A stretch of DNA of 64,000 nt from Pygmaiobacter massiliensis (GTDB taxonomy: Bacteria > Bacillota > Clostridia > Oscillospirales > Ruminococcaceae), in contig NZ_OAML01000003.1 in NCBI RefSeq assembly GCF_900199435.1, positions 1,567,166-1,631,165 on the forward strand. The letters run 5' to 3'. The stretch's first letter is position 1, and every line of letters starts with the position of its first letter. The notes beneath the pieces are model-generated. The model saw nothing but the letters and a program-made list of their open reading frames with translations, was not told where the DNA came from and did not search any database. Shown here one piece after another: positions 42,681 to 51,015 of this stretch. Position numbers and translations under genes: made by a program.

Positions 42681-43862
42681 GTGAACTATGAAATGGCACA
42701 GTATATAGAAGTGAATACGATTGCGTTGGTTATGCTGGTAACCATGTGGTATTATGTCGTCGGTACACACCGTGTAAACGAGACAAAAAAGAGACAGATT
42801 TTCATTAAGATGCTGGTGACCAACGGTGTAATTTTACTTTCGGATATTGGTATCTATTTGCTGAGGGGCCGTTCTGCTTCTCATTGGATTCTAATTACGC
42901 ATGTACTGTGTGTTGTATTTTTCTTGATGCACGGATGCTTTGGTTATTTTTGGATGCAATACTCTTTGCAGTGCCTTTGCCCGGATTATCAGCCGAGCAA
43001 GCAATCGACTGTTCTGTTGTGGGCCCCCCAAGTGCTAAGCAGCGCTATTATTATTGCAAGCCCTTGGACGGGCTGGGTGTATCAGATTTCTGAGGAAAAC
43101 AGGTACCACCGCGGCCCTTATATGTGGGTTGTTATGACACTGGCATGTGTTTACTGGGCAGCGAGTGTAGTGCTGACGGTAGCTGAGAAAATCAATCCTA
43201 AGCAGATACGGGAAGCTTCGGTTTATTGCGCGTTGCTGATTTTTCCACTGCCTACCTTTATTGGCAATCTGTTGCAGTTGCGTTTTTACGGTATGTCGAT
43301 TGTATGGGTATGTTCTGCTATTTCGCTACTCATCCTTTTTATCAATCTTCAAAATAACCAACTTTCGCGAGATATGCTAACCGGCCTTTTTAACCGCCGC
43401 CAAACCAATGTGCAGCTGGCATGGGAGATGGAACATCTGCCAGATAGTGGCTACCAACTTTTTTTGGCGATGGTGGATGTCGACCATTTTAAAAACATCA
43501 ACGACCAATGTGGGCATTTAGCTGGCGACCAAGCAATAATTCAGGTAGGAAAAATCTTGCGGGGCAGTTGCCGGAAGAAGGATTTTATCGGGCGCTTTGG
43601 CGGAGATGAATTTGTCATTATAGGACATACTACAGCAGCTGGTGACTGGCAGGCCATAAAAGAAACGATTCAGCAAAAAACAGCGGAAGTGAACACCCAG
43701 CAAGGGCTGCCTTATTGGATTTCCTTGAGTGTAGGCGTTACCATGTACAGCAGACAAGACGAATTGACCGTAGACGCTATGCTGAGCGCAGCGGACCAGG
43801 CAATGTATCGCGTAAAAGCACAAAGGCACCTTACTGAAAAAACGACAGCTATAAAACATTAA
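42681..43862 (+). CDS. Membrane diguanylate cyclase (GGDEF) with I-site
   Basis: The 393-residue protein has an N-terminal membrane region with about seven hydrophobic segments (to about residue 225) and a C-terminal GGDEF domain. The active site is GGDEF at residues 307-311, and the product-inhibition site RKKD is at about 298-301, five residues upstream, so it should make c-di-GMP and be feedback-inhibited. It starts with GTG 42681 after AAGAGG. It is monocistronic, with a structured leader and a terminator. The signal sensed by the membrane part is unknown. Confidence 0.92.
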   Translation: MNYEMAQYIEVNTIALVMLVTMWYYVVGTHRVNETKKRQIFIKMLVTNGVILLSDIGIYLLRGRSASHWILITHVLCVVFFLMHGCFGYFWMQYSLQCLCPDYQPSKQSTVLLWAPQVLSSAIIIASPWTGWVYQISEENRYHRGPYMWVVMTLACVYWAASVVLTVAEKINPKQIREASVYCALLIFPLPTFIGNLLQLRFYGMSIVWVCSAISLLILFINLQNNQLSRDMLTGLFNRRQTNVQLAWEMEHLPDSGYQLFLAMVDVDHFKNINDQCGHLAGDQAIIQVGKILRGSCRKKDFIGRFGGDEFVIIGHTTAAGDWQAIKETIQQKTAEVNTQQGLPYWISLSVGVTMYSRQDELTVDAMLSAADQAMYRVKAQRHLTEKTTAIKH

Positions 43863-43867
43863 TACAG

Positions 43868-43899
43868 AAGGCCGCCTGCAATTTGCAGGCGGCCTTTTT
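43868..43899. terminator. Bidirectional terminator between the cyclase and hydrogenase-like genes
   Basis: AAGGCCGCCTGCAA and TTGCAGGCGGCCTT form a perfect 14-bp stem with T residues after and A residues before, serving both convergent genes. Confidence 0.9.
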
Positions 43900-43900
43900 A

Positions 43901-45424
43901 TTAATCTTCGAGCAGCAGGGGAAGCTCAATCTCGTACTTCGACTCGGTTGCGCTCTTATCTTCTGCCTGATTGGTATAGGCTTTGATATTGGCGATAGAT
44001 CTTTCGATGGGCTGCAGAGTACCGGCACCCGCAACGCATCCGCCGGGGCAGCCCATGCCTTCGAGCAGGTAGCCGTTATATTTACCGGCTTTTGCAAGCA
44101 TAAGCATCTTTTTGCATTCCTCAAGACCCTGTGCCGCAACCACCTTTACCTCGCGGTCCGGATCAATATGAGAGATAGCCTCTTTGACTGCAGCAGCAAC
44201 ACCGCCGCCCACTGCAAAGCCACGACCCGCAGCAGTACCTTCGCGCAGGGGATGGGTTTCGGTGATGGTATCGAAATCGATGCCTTTTGCTTCAAACATG
44301 CCCATGACCTCTTCAAAGGTGAGGACGAAATCAACATCGCTGCGGATAGAACGACGGCTGGCCTCCAGCTTTTTCGCACTGCAAGGTCCGATGAAGACGA
44401 CCTTTTCGCCCGGGTGCTGGCGTTTGCACAGACGTGCGGTGAGCACCATCGGGGTAAGAGCCATCGAGATATAGGGCGCAAGGTCGGGGAAGAGCTTTTT
44501 CGCCATAACAGACCAGCTGGGGCAGCAGGAAGTTGCCATAAACGGCTGCTCTGCGGGAACTTTTTCAAGGAAGTCTTTTGCCTCGTCCAGCGTGCAAAGG
44601 TCAGCGCCGACAGCAACCTCGGCCACGTGACGGAAACCGAGCATCTTCATTGCAGTTTTCAGCTTGTCGGGGGTCATATCTGGGCCAAGCTGACCGACAA
44701 AAGCCGGGGCGATGATGGCAATGACTTTTTCACCGGCATTGAGGGCCTGGATGAGCTGGAAGATCTGGCTCTTGTCCGAAATGGCGCCAAAGGGGCAGTT
44801 GACGAGGCACATGCCGCAGGAAACGCATTTGTCGTAGTCAATCTCTGCGCGACCCAGCGAATCGCTGTGGATTGCGCCCATGCCGCAGGCGACCGCACAG
44901 GGACGCTCTTGCTTGATGATGGCATGGTAGGGACAGACGGTGGCGCAGCGGCCGCATTTGATACATTTCGCGGGGTCGATATGGCTATGGCCGTGCGAAT
45001 CAAACGAAATGGCATCTTTGGGGCAAACCTCTTTGCAGGGATGTGCCAGGCAGCCCTGGCAGCCGTCGGTAACCAGAAAACGCTTTTCCGGGCAGGAGTT
45101 ACAAGCGAATTTGATGATGTTGATGAGCGGCGGTTCGTAATATTTTTCGGGAATCGCGCTTTCTTCTACCCCGTAGGAAAGCGGGGCGTGCTGATCTAGC
45201 GGGCGCAGATTTAAGCCCATAGCAAGGCGAATACGCTCAGATACGATGGCGCGCTCTAAAAAGATGCTGCCGCGGTAAGATGCTTTCTCACCGGGAATAA
45301 TCGTGTAAGGCAATTCTTCGATGCGGGAATAATCTCCCCCTTCATATGCCATTCGGGCGACCTCGGTGAAAACTTTGCGCCGAATGTCTGTGACGGAAGA
45401 ATAAATCCCTCGGATACCACTCAT
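43901..45424 (-). CDS. [FeFe]-hydrogenase-like protein with N-terminal ferredoxin domains
   Basis: The 507-residue protein has several [4Fe-4S] sites in its N-terminal half (CPEKRF, CQGCLAHPCKEVCP, CIKCGRCATVCP, CVSCGMCLVNCP) and a C-terminal H-cluster domain with motifs TSCCPSW, GPCSAKK and GMGCPGGCVAGAGT. The GPC rather than MPC in the second motif points to a divergent group (group B) rather than the classical hydrogenases. It probably evolves or senses hydrogen with ferredoxin. ATG 45424 follows AAGGAAAGGA. It is monocistronic with a Rex-like operator upstream. Confidence 0.9.
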   Translation of the reverse strand: MSGIRGIYSSVTDIRRKVFTEVARMAYEGGDYSRIEELPYTIIPGEKASYRGSIFLERAIVSERIRLAMGLNLRPLDQHAPLSYGVEESAIPEKYYEPPLINIIKFACNSCPEKRFLVTDGCQGCLAHPCKEVCPKDAISFDSHGHSHIDPAKCIKCGRCATVCPYHAIIKQERPCAVACGMGAIHSDSLGRAEIDYDKCVSCGMCLVNCPFGAISDKSQIFQLIQALNAGEKVIAIIAPAFVGQLGPDMTPDKLKTAMKMLGFRHVAEVAVGADLCTLDEAKDFLEKVPAEQPFMATSCCPSWSVMAKKLFPDLAPYISMALTPMVLTARLCKRQHPGEKVVFIGPCSAKKLEASRRSIRSDVDFVLTFEEVMGMFEAKGIDFDTITETHPLREGTAAGRGFAVGGGVAAAVKEAISHIDPDREVKVVAAQGLEECKKMLMLAKAGKYNGYLLEGMGCPGGCVAGAGTLQPIERSIANIKAYTNQAEDKSATESKYEIELPLLLED

Positions 45425-45494
45425 AACGTTCCAATTCCTTTCCTTCATGTATCAATAATCAATCTATGATGGGCCGACAAAAGGTGTCGAAGAC

Positions 45495-45512
45495 CAGTTA
45501 AAAAATTAACGA
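45495..45512 (-). promoter_or_regulatory. Rex-type operator before the hydrogenase-like gene
   Basis: The core GTTAA-AAAA-TTAAC (45497-45510) fits the inner 14 bases of the Rex consensus TTGTTAA-N4-TTAACAA. It lies between the promoter and the start codon, at about +11 to +28, a position suited to repression by NADH-sensing Rex. Confidence 0.6.
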
Positions 45513-45528
45513 AATAGTTTCAAATATA

Positions 45529-45557
45529 ATCATACCATGCTGTAACATAACGCACAA
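45529..45557 (-). promoter_or_regulatory. Promoter for the hydrogenase-like gene
   Basis: On the minus strand TTGTGC (45552-45557), 17 nt and TATGAT (45529-45534), about 100 nt before the start codon. Confidence 0.55.
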
Positions 45558-45650
45558 GCGTGAAACAGGCTGAATTTTCTTTGTGGAAACCGATGCTTTC
45601 TGTGAGTAAACCCTAAACAAAAACCCGGAAATGTACGAAAAAACGTTTAC

Positions 45651-45679
45651 TTGACAAGATTCTTGGTTTTCTCTATTCT
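45651..45679 (+). promoter_or_regulatory. Sigma-A promoter for the TtcA-HAD gene
   Basis: TTGACA (45651-45656), 17 nt and TATTCT (45674-45679). Both boxes and the spacing are the same as at the feo promoter. Confidence 0.65.
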
Positions 45680-45719
45680 TTGTTAAGAGACTGCAAATAT
45701 TTTAATGTAGGAGAACACA

Positions 45720-47189
45720 ATGGAACAGTGCACGGCGATTGAACGCAGCATTATAAAAAAATACCGCAAGGTAATATGGAACCGATTTATTGGCGGCGTG
45801 AAGGATTATGAGCTGATTGCCGAGGGCGACCGCATCGCGGTTTGCATCTCTGGCGGCAAAGACAGCATGTTGCTGGCCAAGTGCATGCAAGAGCTGCAGC
45901 GCCATAGCTACATGAAATTTTCGCTGGAATTTTTAGTGATGGACCCCGGCTATGCACCCGAAAACCGGGCCCAGATAGAGGCAAATGCAAAGCTGCTTGG
46001 CATCCCGGTGAAGATTTTTAATTCTGGCATTTTTGAAGCGGTGGAGCAGGCGGGCGACAGCCCCTGCTACCTGTGCGCGCGAATGCGGCGCGGTTACCTT
46101 TATAAATTTGCGCAACAGCTGGGCTGCAATAAAATCGCGCTGGGTCACCATTTTGATGACGTCATCGAAACGGTATTGATGAGTATGTTTTACGGTGCAG
46201 AAATCAAAACAATGATGCCTAAGCTGCACAGCACCAATTTTGAAGGGATGGAGCTAATCCGTCCACTTTATCTTGTGCGCGAAGAGGATATTATTGCCTG
46301 GAAAAATTATAACCATTTGGAATTTTTACAGTGTGCCTGCAGCCGCACCAAGCACCGTACTGAAACGGGCACCGATGGCGGTAAGCGCAGCGAGACCAAA
46401 GCCCTGCTGAAAACGTTGAAAAAGAAAGACTCGCAAATTGATGTCAATATCTTCCGCAGCCTGCACAACGTCAATATTGGTGCATTGCCGGGCCTAGTAA
46501 AAAACGGCAAAAAGCAAAGCTTCCTGGAAGAGTATGACCGATTTGACCGAAAAGTAGACTGTGCTGTTTTTGATGTGGATGGTACGCTGCTCGATTCAAT
46601 GTATATCTGGTGGGGGATTGCCGATAAATACCTGCGTGCCCATGGGGTCACCCCGCCCGAAGATGTAGTAGCAAAATTGCGTGGGCACAATGTGCCGGAG
46701 GCGGTACGTTGGTGCAACGAAAACTGCGGGCTTTCCGTACCGGTAGAAGAAGGCGTGGCCGAAATTATCGGCATGGTGCGAGATGAGTACCAAGACAAAG
46801 TGACAGCTAAACCGTTTGTGCTGGATTATATCCGCCAGCTTAAAGCAAGCGGTGTGCGGGTATGTGCTGCGACCAATAGCGAAAAGGCTTATCTGAAATT
46901 TGCGCTGGAGCGGCTTGGCATTTTGCAGGATCTGGATCTGTTTATCAGCGCAAGCGAGCTGGGTGTAACCAAAAAAGACCCGCACTTTTTTGAGCTGGTG
47001 GCAGAGCGGCTGGGTGTTGCACCTTGTGAAGTGACGATGTTTGAAGATTCGCTTTATGCCATGAAAACAGCCAAAGAGGCAGGCTGCCGCGTGGTGGCAC
47101 TTTACGATGAGGCAGCAAAAGCAGAAAATGACGAAGTGCGCAAAGTGTGCGATTTTTATGCAGGCAGCTTTGCGGTGTTTGTAAAATAA
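45720..47189 (+). CDS. Fusion of a TtcA-like tRNA thiolation domain and a HAD phosphatase
   Basis: The 489-residue protein joins two enzymes. The N-terminal part (about 1-275) is a PP-loop ATPase of the TtcA family: SGGKDS at residues 44-49, CYLCARMRRG (about 115-124) with the CxxC cluster ligands, and GHHFDDVIETVLMSMFY. The C-terminal part (about 282-489) is a HAD hydrolase: DVDGTLLDS (D285), AATNSEKA, a motif III Lys in TKKDPHF and FEDSLYAMKTA. TtcA makes 2-thiocytidine in tRNA; the HAD substrate is unknown. A single frame with a promoter and GTAGGAG site makes it a genuine fusion rather than two genes. Confidence 0.88.
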   Translation: MEQCTAIERSIIKKYRKVIWNRFIGGVKDYELIAEGDRIAVCISGGKDSMLLAKCMQELQRHSYMKFSLEFLVMDPGYAPENRAQIEANAKLLGIPVKIFNSGIFEAVEQAGDSPCYLCARMRRGYLYKFAQQLGCNKIALGHHFDDVIETVLMSMFYGAEIKTMMPKLHSTNFEGMELIRPLYLVREEDIIAWKNYNHLEFLQCACSRTKHRTETGTDGGKRSETKALLKTLKKKDSQIDVNIFRSLHNVNIGALPGLVKNGKKQSFLEEYDRFDRKVDCAVFDVDGTLLDSMYIWWGIADKYLRAHGVTPPEDVVAKLRGHNVPEAVRWCNENCGLSVPVEEGVAEIIGMVRDEYQDKVTAKPFVLDYIRQLKASGVRVCAATNSEKAYLKFALERLGILQDLDLFISASELGVTKKDPHFFELVAERLGVAPCEVTMFEDSLYAMKTAKEAGCRVVALYDEAAKAENDEVRKVCDFYAGSFAVFVK

Positions 47190-47204
47190 TGCAGGGGGAA
47201 ACCG

Positions 47205-47714
47205 ATGGAGCTGACATGGAACGAGTTTGGCGCAAACAAACATGAGGGGTATGAGCTGCTGTTTGAGATGGCCAAAGCGCTGACCGAAGGCGAGCCGCAC
47301 CCGCTGGCAAATCTCGCCAACCTGGCGGCACTGCTTGGCGAGGCTTTGCCGGAAATCAACTGGGCAGGGTTTTATTTGATGCATCAAGGTGAACTGTTGC
47401 TTGGCCCGTTTTGGGGCAAGCCTGCCTGCCTGCACATTGCGCTGGGGCGCGGTGTCTGTGGTACTGCTGCCGCCACAGGTAAGGTGCAGCGGGTAGAGGA
47501 CGTACATGCTTTTCCCGGACACATTGCCTGTGATGCAGCCTCCGCCAGCGAAATTGTACTGCCGCTGTATGCCGCGGGTAAATTGCTAGGTGTACTGGAC
47601 ATCGACAGCCCTCGTAAAGGACGGTTTACCGCAGAAGACGAAGAGGGACTGACGCGCCTTGCCGCCTGGCTTGGGGAAAGCAGTGACTGGAGCCTTTGCG
47701 GTTACACATTGTGA
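47205..47714 (+). CDS. msrC: Free methionine-(R)-sulfoxide reductase (GAF domain)
   Basis: The 169-residue single GAF domain matches fRMsr: NWAGFYLMHQGELLLGPFWG followed by three conserved Cys in GKPACLHIALG, GRGVCGTAA and FPGHIACDAAS. It repairs free oxidised methionine. The tail TRLAAWLGESSDWSL closes the domain. It follows the TtcA-HAD gene after 15 nt and is probably in its operon. GCAGGGGG precedes the start. Confidence 0.9.
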   Translation: MELTWNEFGANKHEGYELLFEMAKALTEGEPHPLANLANLAALLGEALPEINWAGFYLMHQGELLLGPFWGKPACLHIALGRGVCGTAAATGKVQRVEDVHAFPGHIACDAASASEIVLPLYAAGKLLGVLDIDSPRKGRFTAEDEEGLTRLAAWLGESSDWSLCGYTL

Positions 47715-47744
47715 ACATAATTTTTTGATAGTTTAATACCGAAA

Positions 47745-47786
47745 AACAGCAAGAACGCAGACATCGTACGGTTTTTGCTGTTTTTT
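47745..47786 (+). terminator. Terminator after msrC
   Basis: AACAGCAA (47745-47752) and TTGCTGTT (47775-47782) form a stem with extra A-T pairs outside, followed by TTTT. Confidence 0.7.
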
Positions 47787-47972
47787 ATTGGTGGCGCAAA
47801 TAAAAGCGTAGACGGGCAACACTAAAGCAATATAGCATTTATGCGACAGGTTTGCGCGGATGCGGCAAAATTGTACGGTATCTATCAGTCTGGGATGCAA
47901 ATTGGCTTCCATTTACAAACAGACGCAAAGCCGGATGCGCTGCCTCGTAATAAAAAACCAGAATAGACGGAA

Positions 47973-48006
47973 GTTTTCCACACTGGGCCCGCGGAAAGTG
48001 GAAAAC
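47973..48006 (+). promoter_or_regulatory. Inverted repeat upstream of the YibE/F gene
   Basis: GTTTTCCAC (47973-47981) and GTGGAAAAC (47998-48006) are perfect complements with a 16-nt centre containing GGGCCC. A third GTGGAAA occurs at 48031. It may be an operator or an RNA hairpin; no promoter could be assigned confidently in this 263-nt gap. Confidence 0.4.
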
Positions 48007-48049
48007 TACTGCGCCTGCAAGCGCAGCACGGTGGAAATGAGGGAATGAT

Positions 48050-49255
48050 ATGAAAGATAAGACTTATGTTTCGGCGCAGACGGCGCGAAGGGTATTGTAT
48101 TTTGTAACAGTGATTTTTTCGGTCGCATTTTTGTATGCAGGAAATCGCCTTGCGATGCAAAGCGGCGGACTTTTTCCGCCCTTTAGTGATCCCAGTTTGA
48201 TTAAGGCGAAAGTAATTTCCATCTCGAACCGCGAGGTGAAAGAGCAACAAGGTTTTACTACCACAGATATGGTACAAAGTGTGCATATCCAGTTTTTTGC
48301 ACAGGGGCTGGAAGGGACACATAAGGGCGAAACGCTGCTTGCCGAGCAGGTTATTGACGGTATGTTTGGCGGCCAGATGGAAGAGATTGAGGTAGGGGAC
48401 AAGGTAAGCCTTTATTTAAACCCGGACCCCATGGCGACCACAACCTATGCGATGGGAGATTATCTGCGCAGCGACGGGCTTATGGTGTTCTGTCTGGTTT
48501 TTCTTGCGATGCTTTTGGTCTTTGGTCGCATGAAAGGTTTTCACACCATTCTATCGCTGCTGTTTACCTGTGCCGCTGTGTTTGTGGTTTTTGTGCCGAT
48601 GGTGCTTGCAGGGTATAACATTTATTATTGTGCGGTGATGATTTGCATTTACACAGTGGTCAGCACGCTGTTACTTGTAAACGGTGCCACGACCAAAACG
48701 CTCACCGCTATTATCGGATGTGCGGCGGGTGTATTTGCATCCGGCGCGATTACACTGCTGATGACGAAACTGCTCAAACTGTCCGGGCTTGTTTCGCAAG
48801 AAACACAGTTTTTGCTGGATTTGGGCACTGCCCAGCCGATAGACCTCAAAGGTGTGGTATTTGCAGCTATTATTATCGGTGCAATGGGCGCGGTAATGGA
48901 CGTTGCGATGAGTGTGGCATCCGCATTGGCAGAGCTGGCCGATCAGGCGGCAGTGGTTACGGTGCGCTCGCTGTTTCGCAGCGGAATGAACATTGGCCGG
49001 GATATGATGAGCACGATGGCAAATACCTTAGTGCTGGCGTATATTGGCTCTTCGCTTGCCAGCGTGCTGCTGCTGGCTGCTTACGCTAAATCTGTGCTGG
49101 AGCTGGTGAACCGCGAGATGATTGTAACCGAAATTGTGCAGGCGGTAACCGGCAGCATGGCTATTTTGTTGACGATACCACTGACCAGCCTTGTGGCCGC
49201 GGTGCTTTATACTCGCAAGCCCAAAACCCCGGAAAAGGAAGCCATTCAAGAATAA
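48050..49255 (+). CDS. YibE/F-like multipass membrane protein
   Basis: The 401-residue protein fits the YibE/F family: one N-terminal helix (about 15-32), an extracytoplasmic domain (about 40-140), then about seven membrane helices with LVFLAMLLVFGRMKGFHTIL and the conserved stretch GAMGAVMDVAMSVASALAEL. Some family members are thought to act in transport; the function is not known. AGGGAATG precedes the start. A strong terminator follows. Confidence 0.85.
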   Translation: MKDKTYVSAQTARRVLYFVTVIFSVAFLYAGNRLAMQSGGLFPPFSDPSLIKAKVISISNREVKEQQGFTTTDMVQSVHIQFFAQGLEGTHKGETLLAEQVIDGMFGGQMEEIEVGDKVSLYLNPDPMATTTYAMGDYLRSDGLMVFCLVFLAMLLVFGRMKGFHTILSLLFTCAAVFVVFVPMVLAGYNIYYCAVMICIYTVVSTLLLVNGATTKTLTAIIGCAAGVFASGAITLLMTKLLKLSGLVSQETQFLLDLGTAQPIDLKGVVFAAIIIGAMGAVMDVAMSVASALAELADQAAVVTVRSLFRSGMNIGRDMMSTMANTLVLAYIGSSLASVLLLAAYAKSVLELVNREMIVTEIVQAVTGSMAILLTIPLTSLVAAVLYTRKPKTPEKEAIQE

Positions 49256-49258
49256 AGA

Positions 49259-49290
49259 AAAGCCCGCTGCACTGTGCAGCGGGCTTTTTT
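49259..49290. terminator. Bidirectional terminator between the YibE/F and nhaC genes
   Basis: AAAGCCCGCTGCA and TGCAGCGGGCTTT form a perfect 13-bp stem with a 3-nt loop and T-run. It serves both convergent genes. Confidence 0.9.
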
Positions 49291-49315
49291 GTGGGATGCA
49301 TTAAGTTAAAGATGA

Positions 49316-50845
49316 TTATTGCTGCGCGTGGCGCAATGTGCGCTTTTTGACGATCAGCAGAATGACGCCGAGCATTGCGAAACCGCAGAGCAGCGGCAGC
49401 CACGGATTGCGGACGATGCCGGCAATAATGTAGCTGACAAAGCAGCAGCTGCCAACCAGCGTAGCGTAAACGAGCTGAGTGTTGACGTGGTCGATGTGGT
49501 TGCACTGGGCACCGGTGGAAGAAAGAATCGTCGTATCCGAAATGGGCGAGACGTGGTCGCCGTAGACGGAACCAGCAAGCGTAGCAGAGAGCGTTACAAT
49601 CAGCAGCGACGGATCAGTCTGCTCGCAGATGATGACAATGATGGGGATGAGAATACCGAAAGTGCCCCAGGAGGTGCCGGTTGCAAAAGCAAGCACGGCA
49701 GCAACGATAAAGATAATAGCGGGCAGCAGAGTGATGGGCAGGCTGCTTTCTGCAACGAGGTTGCCGACAAAGGCACCGGTAGAAAGCAGCGTGCAGATCT
49801 CACTGATGGTCCAGGCAAGCGTTAAGATGATGAAGGAAGAAACCATGGATTTCACACCTTCGGTGATGCTGCCCATAAATTCGCCAAAGCCCATAAGGCG
49901 GCGGGGAACATAAAGCAGGAATGCAACGATCAATGCCACAAAGCTGCCCATAACCAGAGCAAGCGAAGCGTTGGTATTGCCGAAAGCATCCATAACCGAA
50001 ACACCGCCGTCAAAGAAACCGCCGAGGTAAAGCATTGCGGTAATAGAAGCAACAATCAGTGCGGCAATCGGCACAATCAGGTCCGAAACGCGGCCGTTAT
50101 GTGCATGCTCGGTATCCACTGTCATGTGAGGGTTGGATTTGGCCTCTACTGCGCCGAGTTCGCCCTGCGCAGCTTTGCGCTCAAATTTAGCAAGAGGGCC
50201 GAAATCAAGTTTCCAAGCGCAGACGGCGAAAACCATAGCCAGCGTAAGGAATGCGTACAGGTTGTACGGGATGGTCTGCATAAAGGTGGAAACACCGCTG
50301 CCGGGTGCGCCGTAGCCGGCCTGCTCGATGGTGCCGCCAACTGCAACTGCCCAGCTGGAAATCGGCATGATGATGCAGATAGGAGCAGCAGTGGAGTCGA
50401 TGAGGTAAGCGAGCTTAGCACGGGAGATGCCGTGTTTGTCGGTTACGGGGCGCATGACAGTGCCGACGGTCAGACAGTTGAAATAGTCGTCGATGAAGAT
50501 GAGGCAGCCGAGCAGCGCAGTAGAAAGCTGTGCGCCGCGCTTGGTGCGAATCTTCTGAATCGCCCATTCGCCGTAAGCGCGCGAGCCACCGGATTTGGTG
50601 ACGACTACGACGAGTGCGCCGAGCAGGGCGAGGAAAAGTAGAATTTGTGAGCCGCTGCCCATGCGGACAGACATTGCGTCAAATGTAACCATAGTTGCTG
50701 AGGCCACGTTGCCGCCAGCATAGATGAGCGCACCGGAAAAAATACCGATGAGCAACGAGGTGATAACCTCTTTGGTGGTGAGCGCCAGTATGATGGCGAC
50801 GAGAGGGGGCAGCAATGACAGCCAGCCCGCTGAGATAGGTTCCAT
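49316..50845 (-). CDS. nhaC: Na+/H+ antiporter NhaC family protein
   Basis: The 509-residue polytopic protein has about eleven hydrophobic segments and the NhaC-family pattern with LLGCLIFIDDYFNCLTVGTV and VMRPVTDKHGISRAKLAYLI around residues 105-145, and TGTSWGTFGILIPI later. It exchanges sodium and protons; members also include malate/lactate antiporters, so the substrate is uncertain. ATG 50845 follows AAGGAGG; the longer frame back to 50977 includes leader sequence and is rejected. A leader of about 135 nt runs from the promoter. Confidence 0.88.
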   Translation of the reverse strand: MEPISAGWLSLLPPLVAIILALTTKEVITSLLIGIFSGALIYAGGNVASATMVTFDAMSVRMGSGSQILLFLALLGALVVVVTKSGGSRAYGEWAIQKIRTKRGAQLSTALLGCLIFIDDYFNCLTVGTVMRPVTDKHGISRAKLAYLIDSTAAPICIIMPISSWAVAVGGTIEQAGYGAPGSGVSTFMQTIPYNLYAFLTLAMVFAVCAWKLDFGPLAKFERKAAQGELGAVEAKSNPHMTVDTEHAHNGRVSDLIVPIAALIVASITAMLYLGGFFDGGVSVMDAFGNTNASLALVMGSFVALIVAFLLYVPRRLMGFGEFMGSITEGVKSMVSSFIILTLAWTISEICTLLSTGAFVGNLVAESSLPITLLPAIIFIVAAVLAFATGTSWGTFGILIPIIVIICEQTDPSLLIVTLSATLAGSVYGDHVSPISDTTILSSTGAQCNHIDHVNTQLVYATLVGSCCFVSYIIAGIVRNPWLPLLCGFAMLGVILLIVKKRTLRHAQQ

Positions 50846-50986
50846 GATTTTGTCCTCCTTGTTGTTGATACTTCCCACGATTGCAGCTGCGCAACAGACC
50901 GGTGCAGACATACCATTCCCGCTGTATGACCACACTTGAAAATGCCGGAGCTCAAACTGCATAAAAATGCAAAACACATTTCTTTA

Positions 50987-51015
50987 ATGATAACAATCTT
51001 TGGCCTCTATTTCAA
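50987..51015 (-). promoter_or_regulatory. Candidate sigma-A promoter for nhaC
   Basis: On the minus strand TTGAAA (51010-51015), 17 nt and TATCAT (50987-50992). The -35 box lies inside the 3' end of ytaF. The leader of about 135 nt holds short inverted repeats (CATAC/GTATG), but no known riboswitch was recognised. Confidence 0.5.

Noticed and set aside
43883-45199. A 438-codon plus-strand frame over the hydrogenase-like gene
   Set aside because: It is a shadow of the cysteine-rich minus-strand gene, whose motifs are unmistakable.
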